From UMGS1052 sp045580005 (GTDB lineage Bacteria; Bacillota; Clostridia; Oscillospirales; CAG-382), in assembly GCA_045580005.1 (NCBI GenBank), contig JAZNMZ010000041.1, forward strand, positions 1 through 55,489: 55,489 nucleotides of DNA, read 5' to 3'. Numbering within the stretch: position 1 is the first letter of the stretch; each line of letters opens with the position of its first letter. Position numbers and translations under genes: made by a program. Below are positions 1 through 7,588 of the stretch, piece by piece. The notes beneath the pieces were generated by a model. The model was not told the origin of the DNA. It searched no databases and saw only the letters and a list, made by a program, of their open reading frames with translations.

Positions 1-286
1 CCATGATCCCGTCTGTATTCTTTTGCTCTTTCCTTGGAATCGACAATTGATTTCGTGAAGCCTTCCTCAATGTCTTTCTGTATTGACTGCTCAAACATTT
101 TACAGAGACTAAATATGATGTTACCAAAGACAGGGGATGCATCAAATTTATTTGTGTAAACATTTCCTTGTCTGTTATCTTTTAATGCAGATTTAAGCAC
201 AGCATTTTGCAGACGCTTTTCGAAGTTTTTGTTCTTCTCAAGGGCATCAAAACTTTTTTCAGGATGCTTGCGATAGTATCTTTGAT
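1..286 (-). pseudogene. Unrecognised partial reading frame running off the left edge
   Basis: On the minus strand one frame stays open from about 370 down to base 1 and continues outside the window. The part to the left of about 286 reads like a real, charged, helical protein, with segments such as NQRYYRKHPEKSFDALEK and SLCKMFEQSIQKDIEEGF. No start codon with a ribosome site is visible, so this is either an internal piece or the broken front of a gene. I do not recognise the family; the composition resembles accessory proteins of mobile elements, but that is only an impression. It overlaps the possible upstream extension of the plus-strand gene starting at 287, so the two cannot both be intact here. 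A junction between rearranged fragments near 200-300 is likely. Confidence 0.25.
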
Positions 287-643
287 TTGCAAGCTGCAGC
301 TGACACCATTGACGATATTCAGTATTATGATATGAAGATGTTTGTTGAAAACAGCGCTGAAACCAAGGTGCTTTATGGCAGCGAAAGTATTAATATCCAT
401 TTTTATCGTACCCCGACAGAAAGACAAAATAATCCCAATAAATATAATCAATACATTGCAGTGCCTGTATTTTGTGATAACCAAAAAATGATAGGTTTAT
501 TACAAATTGCCTGTATAAATAGCTGTAGTTTGGCAGAAGATGAAAAAGTTCTAGAGGAAGTTGCAAAGAAGTATTTTGTGCCATATGCAAACATGTTCTT
601 GTTGTTGCATAAAATGAATAAAGCCCTAGAACTAGGCATTTGA
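287..643 (+). CDS. GAF-like domain protein fragment (probably 5'-truncated)
   Basis: A 118-residue reading frame whose only start is a TTG without a convincing ribosome site; the frame is open upstream to a stop at 194-196, so the true N terminus is probably lost. The middle and end (IAVPVFCDNQKMIGLLQIAC, then a long amphipathic helix) look like the last strands and helix of a GAF/PAS-type sensor domain. That suggests the C-terminal half of a once longer signalling protein. The next small gene begins 17 bases after its stop, so the two may be co-transcribed. The fold assignment is by pattern only. The ligand and partner are unknown. Confidence 0.4.
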   Translation: MQAAADTIDDIQYYDMKMFVENSAETKVLYGSESINIHFYRTPTERQNNPNKYNQYIAVPVFCDNQKMIGLLQIACINSCSLAEDEKVLEEVAKKYFVPYANMFLLLHKMNKALELGI

Positions 644-660
644 ATGGGGTGAAATTGATT

Positions 661-942
661 ATGAATAATAAAAAGAATTTTAAAGCAAATAGGGGTTATA
701 GAACTAGATATAGATTTTCAACATGCTCTAAAGATATAGAACAAGTCATAAGAGATTTAGGAGCAAATGAGATTGAATTCGAAAAAATTAAGGTGAAGCT
801 TCTTGATATTGAAAAAAGCTATTATTCTAGTAACATACAACTAGAACGAATAAAAAAAAGAAAATATTTAGAAATTATTCGTTCGAGAATTTCTACCATG
901 TTAGAATTGTGTAAACGGAGTTTTAATAAATCGAGACTCTAA
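661..942 (+). CDS. Small basic helical protein, unknown function
   Basis: 93 residues from the ATG at 661, which has a GGGGTG ribosome site about 11 bases upstream; a TTG at 640 overlapping the previous stop codon would add seven residues. The protein is very rich in Lys, Arg, Ile and Glu. After a basic N terminus (NNKKNFKANRGYRTRYRF) it is predicted to be almost entirely helical. No domain is recognised. A strong hairpin terminator follows at 981-1020, so this closes the first transcription unit of the island. Base composition is very AT-rich compared with the core genes to the right of 5127. Confidence 0.5.
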   Translation: MNNKKNFKANRGYRTRYRFSTCSKDIEQVIRDLGANEIEFEKIKVKLLDIEKSYYSSNIQLERIKKRKYLEIIRSRISTMLELCKRSFNKSRL

Positions 943-980
943 AACTAAAAAATGAGAAATTCATATATAATATTTTTTAT

Positions 981-1020
981 AAAGAGCTTCCAAAAACAAA
1001 ATGTTTTGGGAAGCTCTTTT
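981..1020 (+). terminator. Rho-independent terminator
   Basis: AAAGAGCTTCC and GGAAGCTCTTT form a perfect stem around an A/T-rich loop that itself pairs partly (AAAACA/TGTTTT). It is followed by TTTTAAATTTTTTT. It ends the unit that stops at 942. Confidence 0.8.
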
Positions 1021-1174
1021 AAATTTTTTTGCATAATAAAATATAATATTTTTTCAAATACTACTGAATATAAACAATCAACATATGCAATGTGTATATA
1101 CAAATAGCATGTCGAAATATAAAAATAAAATTTTATTATTATGCTTTTATAATCTTTTTAAATGCAGATACACC

Positions 1175-1203
1175 TTGACTTTCTGCATATAATATAGTAT
1201 AAT
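1175..1203 (+). promoter_or_regulatory. Sigma-A promoter of the fic gene
   Basis: TTGACT (1175-1180) and TATAAT (1198-1203) are separated by exactly 17 bases, 26 bases before the fic start codon. The region 943-1228 otherwise holds only the terminator and this control region. Confidence 0.7.
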
Positions 1204-1212
1204 TATATGCAG
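1183..1212. promoter_or_regulatory. Palindromic operator candidate over the fic promoter
   Basis: CTGCATATAAT (1183-1193) and ATTATATGCAG (1202-1212) form a perfect 11-bp inverted repeat with an 8-base spacer that covers the spacer and -10 box. A further half-like copy, ATGCAGATA, occurs at 1162-1170 and again at 1207-1215. A dimeric repressor bound here would block RNA polymerase. The winged-helix-like C terminus of the Fic protein itself is one candidate binder (inference). Confidence 0.55.
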
Positions 1213-1228
1213 ATAAGGAGCGTGTATT

Positions 1229-2275
1229 ATGAGAAAATTCGACTATTCATTTTTAAATAATGGGTTATTACCTGCCAATCTTATAAACTTAACATCAAGC
1301 ATCGCATCACTAAAAACAATGGCAGGAGTACGCAAGGAAGAGTATGCCAAGATTTTCACAGAGCTTGAAGCAGTAGCAAAGGTGCAGTCTGTTAAAAGTT
1401 CCAACGCAATCGAAGGAATTGTTACAAGCGATGAGCGTATAGCAGCTATTGTTAATCAGGACAGTGCACCGCTCAACCATACAGAAGGGGAAATTGCGGG
1501 ATACCGTGATGCGCTTAATGCCGTTCACTTAAATCACGACAACCTTGATTTGCGGGAATCTGATATTTTGAGATTACACGAAACAATGATGCAGATATCA
1601 GGCTATGAGTACGGAGGTCAGTATAAGACCGGAGATAATTACATCATCGAGGAAGATAAAGACGGAAACAGAAAGGTAAGATTCAGACCAACTTCCGCTA
1701 ATGAAGTAAAACAAGCGATGGAGCAGCTGGAGCTTGCTTATATGGAAGCACGTAATGATGCTAATATCAATCAGCTTTTGCTTATTCCTTGTGTTGTTCT
1801 TGATTTTTTGTGTATACACCCGTTTCGTGACGGCAATGGAAGAATGTCAAGACTGTTATCATTGCTCTTGCTTTACAAAAACGGATATGATGCAGGAAAA
1901 TACGTTTCCTTTGAAGAGCAGATAAATGATTACAAAGGTTTTTATTACGAAGCTCTCAGAGAATCTTCGATAGGTTGGCACGAGAATCAGAACACTTATG
2001 TTTCCTTTATTGAAAACTTTTTGTCCACCCTTTATATGTGCTATAAAGAGCTTGATAAGCGTTTTGCGGTTGTAAACGGTAAAAAGATTACAAAGACGGC
2101 ACGAATTGAAGCAACCGTTTTGAATAGCCTCGTACCCATCTCAAAGGCGGAAATTTGTGATGTTTTACCCGATGTCAGTCCTACAACTGTTGAGGCTGTG
2201 TTAAGCGTTATGGTAAAGAAAGGGCAGATTAAGAAGACAGGACAAGCAAGGATGACGAGGTATATTAAAGCGTAA
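1229..2275 (+). CDS. Fic family protein (predicted AMPylating enzyme)
   Basis: 348 residues from ATG 1229, with an AAGGAG ribosome site 8 bases upstream. The Fic core motif HPFRDGNGRMSR is complete at residues 197-208, including the catalytic His197 and the anion-binding loop, so the protein is predicted to transfer AMP (or a related group) from a nucleotide to a protein hydroxyl. An inhibitory-helix motif of the S-x-x-x-E-G type (S58 to E62-G63) lies N-terminal to the core, as in class II, self-inhibited Fic proteins. Residues from about 280 onward (ISKAEICDVLPDVSPTTVEA) look like a winged helix-turn-helix. It is a single-gene unit with its own promoter and a palindrome over the promoter, consistent with autoregulation. 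The target is unknown. Fic proteins of this layout occur both as housekeeping regulators and as island cargo; the AT-rich setting here favours cargo. Confidence 0.92.
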   Translation: MRKFDYSFLNNGLLPANLINLTSSIASLKTMAGVRKEEYAKIFTELEAVAKVQSVKSSNAIEGIVTSDERIAAIVNQDSAPLNHTEGEIAGYRDALNAVHLNHDNLDLRESDILRLHETMMQISGYEYGGQYKTGDNYIIEEDKDGNRKVRFRPTSANEVKQAMEQLELAYMEARNDANINQLLLIPCVVLDFLCIHPFRDGNGRMSRLLSLLLLYKNGYDAGKYVSFEEQINDYKGFYYEALRESSIGWHENQNTYVSFIENFLSTLYMCYKELDKRFAVVNGKKITKTARIEATVLNSLVPISKAEICDVLPDVSPTTVEAVLSVMVKKGQIKKTGQARMTRYIKA

Positions 2276-2388
2276 AACATAGAACGCAGATAATTTGATT
2301 TTTAGTGTACACATCAAATGTTTATCATTTGTCTCAAATCACATTTATGTTAACGAATTCCTTTGCACATTAAACGGAGGAAAACCGT

Positions 2389-3042
2389 ATGAAAATAATT
2401 ATTTTTAAAATCCATATATGTGGCATGTCAAACAGAAACATTTCACACAAAATAATGATTTATAAACCATTTAAAACAATAACAAAATTTCTTTGTTTTA
2501 ACCGTTGTTTGCAAGAATACATATCTACTGCTGAAGAACTTATATCCTACATAAAAAAATCAACAAATAATCTTTCTTGTTATTTAGGAGAATATGGCCT
2601 AGATAACTTTAATGTCGATAATCTATATATTAAACATAGAGGTTATCTTATAGGATTACAACATAATAAAGATTTGGGCGATATTTTCAAATTTTTTCAA
2701 AAAAACATCATTGAATTTAAGTATATTTATGTTGCTGGCGGAGCATCTTGTGAGCATCACGGTTATAAGTTTATTGTTCATTCAAATGAAGATGTCCATA
2801 AAAACACTCCTCATGTTCATGTCGAAAGAAATGGTGTTGCTCCAAGATATCTTTTAGATACCTTGGAACGAATCCCCTCTGATGAATGTTCGCATGAGCA
2901 CTTACGGGACGAAAAAAAGATTATTAAACCTTATATCAGAAGGAACATTAAATGGTTTAATGAAAAATGGCTAATGAGCGTAAATGGTTATATTCCACCG
3001 ATTGAATCCGAAACGGGAGTACAATACTGCAAGGAATCATAA
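2389..3042 (+). CDS. DUF4160-like protein, function unknown
   Basis: 217 residues from ATG 2389, with a clear CGGAGG site about 9 bases upstream. The segment YKFIVHSNED, followed by TPHVHVERNG at about residues 127-151, resembles the short DUF4160 domain, whose signature is a hydrophobic strand and a PHxHV histidine motif. The remaining N- and C-terminal parts are not recognised. DUF4160 proteins are often found in small cassettes with other unknown or toxin-antitoxin-like genes. The next gene (DUF2971-like) starts 39 bases downstream on the same strand with its own ribosome site, so the pair is probably co-transcribed. No signal peptide or membrane segment is seen. The His pair could bind metal (inference). 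Confidence 0.55.
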   Translation: MKIIIFKIHICGMSNRNISHKIMIYKPFKTITKFLCFNRCLQEYISTAEELISYIKKSTNNLSCYLGEYGLDNFNVDNLYIKHRGYLIGLQHNKDLGDIFKFFQKNIIEFKYIYVAGGASCEHHGYKFIVHSNEDVHKNTPHVHVERNGVAPRYLLDTLERIPSDECSHEHLRDEKKIIKPYIRRNIKWFNEKWLMSVNGYIPPIESETGVQYCKES

Positions 3043-3081
3043 TAATTCTTGTTTTAAGATGAAAGGAGTCTAACAAAAACT

Positions 3082-3891
3082 TTGGCTATAATAACTGATA
3101 TTTATCCTCTTATGATAGAGAAAGCTCAAAAGCACGAGTATTTACATCATTTTACTGGTTTAGATAAATTTGAACTTATTATTTCCGGGCAAAAGCTTTT
3201 ACTAAATCGTTTAGACCGAGTTGAAGATAAAACAGAAAACGAAATGCTTCCAGATTTATGGAATCGAAAAGTTTTTGTGGCATGCTTCACGCATAGCAAT
3301 AAAGGAAAACACAGGTTTTGGAATGAGTATGCCAAAGGTAATGGAGTACGAATAAGTTTTAAAAATGACATCTTAACATCAGAGCATTTTAAACTCATTT
3401 CACAAGGCAAAAATATATTTACAAAAAGAACAAAAACCGATATTAATTATAAAAGCTACAACAAGTTTGACGATTGGGGATATTTTGATATTTCTAAAGT
3501 CGATATACAATATTGTGATCAATCTGAAATACACCAATGGCAAGATAAAGGAAACGGACTGGTTAAAGAAGAAAAATATTCTTGGGAAGAAGAAACTAGA
3601 ATAAGGGTCGCAATGGATCCTCTTGGTTGGGAGAACATATTAAATAACAGTAACAAATTTGAAGTTGTAAGACCATTTTTTGAAACTCTTTATATGCAAC
3701 TATCTGAAGCTATGTTAAAAAGTATGTACATTTCTGTCCCAGAGCATGCTTCAGAAGAATTCATTTTGAAAGTTAAAAGCATTCTAGGTGCTTGTGAACA
3801 TACTAATAATTGCCCAATATATAGATTGTGTGAAAATGGTGAAATTAGAGATATAATAGAGAAATCCAAGATTTGTTCGAGCAGTAATTGA
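3082..3891 (+). CDS. DUF2971-like protein
   Basis: 269 residues. The start is the TTG at 3082: a strong AAAGGAG lies about 13 bases upstream and no ATG is nearby. The N-terminal pattern matches DUF2971: HHFTGLDKFELIISGQKLLL, an acidic stretch, then VFVACFTHS and the W-x-x-Y-A-K-G-x-G-V-R-I-S-F strand. A cysteine pair near the C terminus (ACEHTNNC) is unusual. DUF2971 proteins have no settled biochemical role but recur in defence- and mobile-element-associated neighbourhoods. The gene lies between a DUF4160-like gene and a deoxyribosyltransferase-like gene, all in one orientation. The family call rests on pattern recall. Confidence 0.6.
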   Translation: MAIITDIYPLMIEKAQKHEYLHHFTGLDKFELIISGQKLLLNRLDRVEDKTENEMLPDLWNRKVFVACFTHSNKGKHRFWNEYAKGNGVRISFKNDILTSEHFKLISQGKNIFTKRTKTDINYKSYNKFDDWGYFDISKVDIQYCDQSEIHQWQDKGNGLVKEEKYSWEEETRIRVAMDPLGWENILNNSNKFEVVRPFFETLYMQLSEAMLKSMYISVPEHASEEFILKVKSILGACEHTNNCPIYRLCENGEIRDIIEKSKICSSSN

Positions 3892-3985
3892 TTTACATTA
3901 TAAAACTATAAAAGAAAATAGCATTCCAATAAATCGCACAAGCAACGAAAATACAAATAATATTTAAGACTAGAGGTGGTTTTTA

Positions 3986-5026
3986 ATGACCAAAGAATGT
4001 AAATGTTACGCTTGTGGTTCTGACACCACAAGCAGCGTGGATTATGAACGAGACCGTGTATTCTATGAATGTCCACTGTGCGGTAGATTTCAAATAGGCG
4101 CACATGATGGGGTGTTTAACATTGACAGAAATCATCTTGCATCGTATTTGCTTTACCACTGCTTTAAATACGAAAATGTAACAGAATATCGTTATCACAC
4201 TACCTTGGATAAAGATACTTGTGATAAGTATAAAAAAGAATTTGAAGATGGACATAACACTCATGGACATCCCGTTCATATGGATTCGGATATAATTGAA
4301 AACTGGTATCCTAAAAGTTTTTCAGAGAGAGTAGATCTTATTCTACTGTATATCAATGGTCGCACTCCGCATATGGGGCAGTGGATAGGTCTAAGCTACA
4401 AAGAAATGCTGGGCATGTTGTTTATAGATCAAAGGGAACTTGATAATAATCAATGTTCTTCTAATTATGGAAAATGGATTGAACGTAACGAAGATGATTG
4501 CGAAAGTGAAATTAAATATTTCCTGGATTATCTTTCCAAATGTGAGTACATTCAATACAACGATGGGCCGAGCAAGGAAGAATGGACTGAGCTGTCACTA
4601 ATGCCTAAAGGATACGCAAGAGTCGATGAGTTGCAAAAAAACACAGTATATGGTCGCAGTGTTTTAGTTGCGATGAAATTTGGTGATGACACAAAAGAAC
4701 TTCGTGAGGCAATCCGCGCAGGCATTATCAAAACTGGTTACATACCGGTATTTATTGATGAAGTACAGCACAATGATTTGATTACACCAGAGCTGTTGAA
4801 ACAAATTCGTGATAGCAAATTTGTTGTTGTCGATCTTACTCATCAAAATAACGGTGCATATTTCGAAGAAGGCTATGCTATGGGATTAGGGAAGCCGGTT
4901 ATTCAATTGTGCAAAGTAGGAACGGTTTTACATTTTGATATTGCACAAAAAAACACAATAATGTGGGTCTCGGAGGATGATATTCCAGATCGCCTCTGCA
5001 ACCGAATTAAAGCCACTATAGACTAA
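3986..5026 (+). CDS. Zinc-ribbon protein with nucleoside 2-deoxyribosyltransferase-like domain
   Basis: 346 residues from ATG 3986, with AGAGGTGG about 8 bases upstream. The N terminus carries two CxxC pairs (C7/C10 and C29/C32), a zinc-ribbon pattern. The middle (about 60-215) is unassigned. From about residue 224 the sequence reads as a Rossmann-like NDT-type domain: SVLVAMKFGDD, a helix, KTGYIPVFID, SKFVVVDLTH, then NNGAYFEEGYAMGLGKPVI. That last segment is the loop where the family's catalytic Glu sits. Such domains cleave or swap N-glycosidic bonds of nucleotides. Fused to sensor-like zinc domains they are candidates for nucleotide-cleaving effectors in immunity (inference). It is the gene nearest the ssrA end of the island. 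No membrane segment is seen. Confidence 0.7.
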   Translation: MTKECKCYACGSDTTSSVDYERDRVFYECPLCGRFQIGAHDGVFNIDRNHLASYLLYHCFKYENVTEYRYHTTLDKDTCDKYKKEFEDGHNTHGHPVHMDSDIIENWYPKSFSERVDLILLYINGRTPHMGQWIGLSYKEMLGMLFIDQRELDNNQCSSNYGKWIERNEDDCESEIKYFLDYLSKCEYIQYNDGPSKEEWTELSLMPKGYARVDELQKNTVYGRSVLVAMKFGDDTKELREAIRAGIIKTGYIPVFIDEVQHNDLITPELLKQIRDSKFVVVDLTHQNNGAYFEEGYAMGLGKPVIQLCKVGTVLHFDIAQKNTIMWVSEDDIPDRLCNRIKATID

Positions 5027-5030
5027 AATG

Positions 5031-5072
5031 AGAACTACCACCCAAGCCAATTACGACTTAGGTGGTAGTTCT
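5031..5072. terminator. Bidirectional hairpin between the island and ssrA
   Basis: AGAACTACCACC (5031-5042) pairs perfectly with GGTGGTAGTTCT (5061-5072). It lies just after the stop codon at 5026 and also beyond the 3' end of ssrA on the other strand. The U-tracts are weak on both sides, so termination efficiency is uncertain. Confidence 0.5.
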
Positions 5073-5126
5073 TCTGCAAATGCAAAGACATTCCTGACAA
5101 TATGCAGGGTTCGACTTTGCGTGTTA

Positions 5127-5482
5127 TGGTGGAGGCGACGGGAGTCGAACCCGTGTCCGAAAACCCCTTTACACAACTTTCTCCGAGCGCAGTCGGTTAT
5201 TAAATTTCCCAAAACAGTCCATTAGCCGACAAACGGACTGAGTCGGTAGCTTCATAAGTTCATGGTCTGCCGCAAAGCTTAGGCATACTCACGGGCACTG
5301 CTGATGTGACACCACAGTCCGGGCCGCAGTACTCCCGGGTGTGATGGCCGCCATTAGTTAGGCAGCGAGAGCTAATTTATTATTGTTAGCGTTTAATTTT
5401 AGATTGTGGCGTTCTTAAGAGCTACCACGACCTCTGCTCGCTTATCGTATATCAAAATCCCCGTCGAAACCTTTACGCCCCC
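5127..5482 (-). ncRNA. ssrA: Transfer-messenger RNA (tmRNA)
   Basis: The tRNA-like ends are present on the minus strand: 5' GGGGGCG pairs with 3' CGCCTCC, followed by A and an encoded CCA (5127-5129). The T-arm is GGGTTCGACTCCC. The resume frame (5390 down to the stop at 5358-5360) encodes the tag ANNNKLALAA, followed by TAA TAA-like stops. tmRNA rescues stalled ribosomes and tags the unfinished peptide for proteolysis, acting with SmpB, whose gene lies immediately upstream in transcription order. Length is about 356 nt, normal for a one-piece bacterial tmRNA. Its 3' end faces the AT-rich island 1-5126, and ssrA 3' ends are well-known integration targets. Confidence 0.96.
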
Positions 5483-5502
5483 GGATATTTTGTTTACAGC
5501 TT

Positions 5503-5531
5503 ATTATAGCATTTTATATCGGCTTTTTCAA
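5503..5531 (-). promoter_or_regulatory. Sigma-A promoter of ssrA
   Basis: Read on the minus strand: TTGAAA (5531-5526) and TATAAT (5508-5503) with a 17-base spacer. Transcription would start about 14 bases before the mature 5' end at 5482, leaving a short leader for RNase P. It gives ssrA a promoter separate from smpB. Confidence 0.7.
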
Positions 5532-5555
5532 GCCTTTTTTACAGGAAAGGGAGAG

Positions 5556-6023
5556 TTATCTTCCCATTTCCTTTGTGTATCTTTCGATGTCGCGGTTTGC
5601 CTGTTTTTTGGCTTCGGAATCGCGCTTGTCGTAATTCTTCTTACCCTTGCAAAGACCTACCTGTACCTTTACTCTAGGACCCACAAAGTACATCTTGAGC
5701 GGTACAAGGGTATAACCCTCCTTGCCCACAAGACCGAAAAGCTTCATTATTTCCTTTTTGTGCATAAGAAGACGGCGGATACGCATAGGGTCTTTATTGA
5801 AGATGTTACCTTTTTCGTAAGGGCTGATGTGCACGCCTGTGCAGAATATCTCTCCCTTTTCGACATAGCAATACGAGTCTTTCATATTGACCTGTCCTGC
5901 GCGCACAGATTTTACCTCGGTGCCGCACAGCTCAATACCTGCCTCATATGTCTCCTCTACAAAAAAGTCGTGATAGGCTTTCTTGTTGGGGATTTCAATA
6001 ACTTTCTTTTTCTTTTCTGCCAT
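5556..6023 (-). CDS. smpB: SsrA-binding protein SmpB
   Basis: 155 residues, the usual length. It binds the tRNA-like part of tmRNA and carries it to stalled ribosomes. Family features are present: the oligonucleotide-binding barrel with GIELCGTEVKSVRAGQVNMKD, the strand run YEKGNIFNKDPMRIRRLL, KMYFVGPRVKVQVGL, and a basic tail KGKKNYDKRDSEAKKQ that mimics the tRNA anticodon side in the decoding centre. The ATG at 6023 has an AAGGAAAAGG site upstream. It sits directly upstream of ssrA on the same strand and ends the metG-tatD-reductase cluster. The neighbourhood therefore groups translation functions. Confidence 0.97.
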   Translation of the reverse strand: MAEKKKKVIEIPNKKAYHDFFVEETYEAGIELCGTEVKSVRAGQVNMKDSYCYVEKGEIFCTGVHISPYEKGNIFNKDPMRIRRLLMHKKEIMKLFGLVGKEGYTLVPLKMYFVGPRVKVQVGLCKGKKNYDKRDSEAKKQANRDIERYTKEMGR

Positions 6024-6041
6024 TGCCTTTTCCTTTTCAGT

Positions 6042-6776
6042 TTATATAACGATTCCGCCGTTGGGACTGATAACCTGACCTGTTATAAATGACGCGTCAT
6101 CCGACGCGAGGAACATAACCGTCTTTGCAACATCCTGCGGTGTGCCAATTCTGCCAAGAGGTGTTTCGTCGCACAGTGCCGAGAGCGTCTGCCCGTCAAG
6201 AGCAGCGTTCATCTCGGTATCGATAACACCGGGAGCCACACAGTTGACGGTGATACCCGACAGGCCGAGCTCCTTTGCAAGGGCCTTTGTCATACCGATG
6301 AGTGCCGCCTTTGTCGCCGAATAGTGTACCTCGCACGACGAACCTGTAATCCCCCATATGGAAGAAATATTTATAATTCTTCCCGATTTGTTTCCTATCA
6401 TGCAGGGAAGAACCTCTTTTGTCACAATAAAAGCGCCCTTTACATTTGTATCAAAGGTGTTGTCCCACAGCTCCTCGGTAATATCGGTAAATAGAGCAAA
6501 GGAAGACACGCCTGCATTGTTGACAAGCACATCAACCGAGCCAAACTCGGCTATTGCCGCCGCACACATACTGCGCACCTCGTCGCTGTTTGACACATCG
6601 GCTCTTACGGCTATGCAGTCAGCGCCTAGAGAAAGAATCTGCTGGCGAAGAGTCTGTGCCTTTTCTTCGCTTTTGTTATAATTAAGAACTACATTGTAAC
6701 CGCTCTTTGCGGCAAGCAGTGCAATCTCGGCACCGATACCGCGTGATGCGCCTGTTACAAGAATTGTCTTTTTCAT
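6042..6776 (-). CDS. Short-chain dehydrogenase/reductase (FabG-like)
   Basis: 244 residues from the second ATG (6776), which has AGGTGA at proper distance. The first ATG (6782) overlaps the tatD stop as ATGA but leaves no room for a ribosome site. It is a classical SDR. The cofactor loop TGASRGIG lies near the N terminus, then VLVNNAG, then the catalytic Ser in ISSIWGITGSS with YSATK supplying Tyr and Lys, then the PG region VAPGVIDTEMN. The pattern resembles 3-oxoacyl-ACP reductases, NADPH-dependent. However, it is not next to other fatty-acid genes, so the substrate is open. It is tightly coupled to tatD upstream and followed 18 bases later by smpB. Confidence 0.85.
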   Translation of the reverse strand: MKKTILVTGASRGIGAEIALLAAKSGYNVVLNYNKSEEKAQTLRQQILSLGADCIAVRADVSNSDEVRSMCAAAIAEFGSVDVLVNNAGVSSFALFTDITEELWDNTFDTNVKGAFIVTKEVLPCMIGNKSGRIINISSIWGITGSSCEVHYSATKAALIGMTKALAKELGLSGITVNCVAPGVIDTEMNAALDGQTLSALCDETPLGRIGTPQDVAKTVMFLASDDASFITGQVISPNGGIVI

Positions 6777-6778
6777 AC

Positions 6779-7579
6779 TCATTCACCTATACCATAAAAT
6801 CTGCAGGCGTTTTGGTATGTAAGCTCAAGGAATTCCTCACAGCTCATTCCCAAAAGCTCTGCGCTCACATTTGCCGTGAACTTGATATTGCCCGAATGGT
6901 TGACTGTGCCCCTCATCGGAACGGGTGCAAGATACGGACAGTCTGTCTCAACAAGAATTCTGTCAAGATATTTTCCGTCGTGCAAGCTTCTTATGCCGTC
7001 GAGCACCTCGCAAATTTTGCGCGCGTTTTTAAAGGTAACAATACCGTTGACAGAGATATACCATCCGCGCTCAAGGAGTACCTTTGCCATTTCAAAGCTG
7101 CCCGAGTAGCTGTGGAAAACGCCTGTGACATCAGGGAAATCTCTTATAATCTCCATAATATCGCCGTGCGCGTCCCTGTCATGTATTATAACGGGCATTC
7201 CGAGTTTTTTCGCAAGAGAAAGCTGCTCGGTGAAAAACTTTTTTTGCAGCTCCTTTGTATCCTCGCCGTAGTAGTAATCTAGACCTATCTCGCCTATTGC
7301 AACGCATTTGCTGTCACGAGCATAGCCCTCGACAACTCCGAGCCAGTCGGGTACTTCCTGTGCCTTTTCCACCTCGTTCGGATGAACTCCTGCTGAAAAG
7401 TATACAAAGTCGAGCTTTTTTGCAAGCTCATAGGAGCTCTTTGTAGACTCAAGTCCCGCGCCTGCGTTTACAACTTTTATAACATTTTCTTCATTATGAA
7501 GCTTTGACAGAAGCGATATTTCGCCTCCGTCAAACCTATCGTCATCATAATGAGCGTGAGAGTCAAATATTCTGCTCAT
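6779..7579 (-). CDS. tatD: TatD family metal-dependent DNase/hydrolase
   Basis: 266 residues. The N-terminal metal ligands appear as DSHAHYDDDRFD, then GEIGLDYYYGED, PVIIHDRDAHGD, GVFHSYSGS and ILVETDCPYLAPVPMRG, the full TatD signature of a TIM-barrel hydrolase with two metals. Family members are 3'-5' exonucleases or deoxyribonucleases acting in DNA repair and turnover. The ATG at 7579 has an AAGGAAC site. It lies 9 bases after metG, an arrangement (metG-tatD) that is very common in Gram-positive bacteria. It overlaps the following SDR reading frame at ATGA. Confidence 0.93.
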   Translation of the reverse strand: MSRIFDSHAHYDDDRFDGGEISLLSKLHNEENVIKVVNAGAGLESTKSSYELAKKLDFVYFSAGVHPNEVEKAQEVPDWLGVVEGYARDSKCVAIGEIGLDYYYGEDTKELQKKFFTEQLSLAKKLGMPVIIHDRDAHGDIMEIIRDFPDVTGVFHSYSGSFEMAKVLLERGWYISVNGIVTFKNARKICEVLDGIRSLHDGKYLDRILVETDCPYLAPVPMRGTVNHSGNIKFTANVSAELLGMSCEEFLELTYQNACRFYGIGE

Positions 7580-7588
7580 ATTTGTTCC

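Noticed and set aside
5028..6092. Plus-strand reading frames of 65 and 228 residues
   Set aside because: They lie over ssrA and antisense to smpB, have no ribosome sites, and their translations look like shadows.
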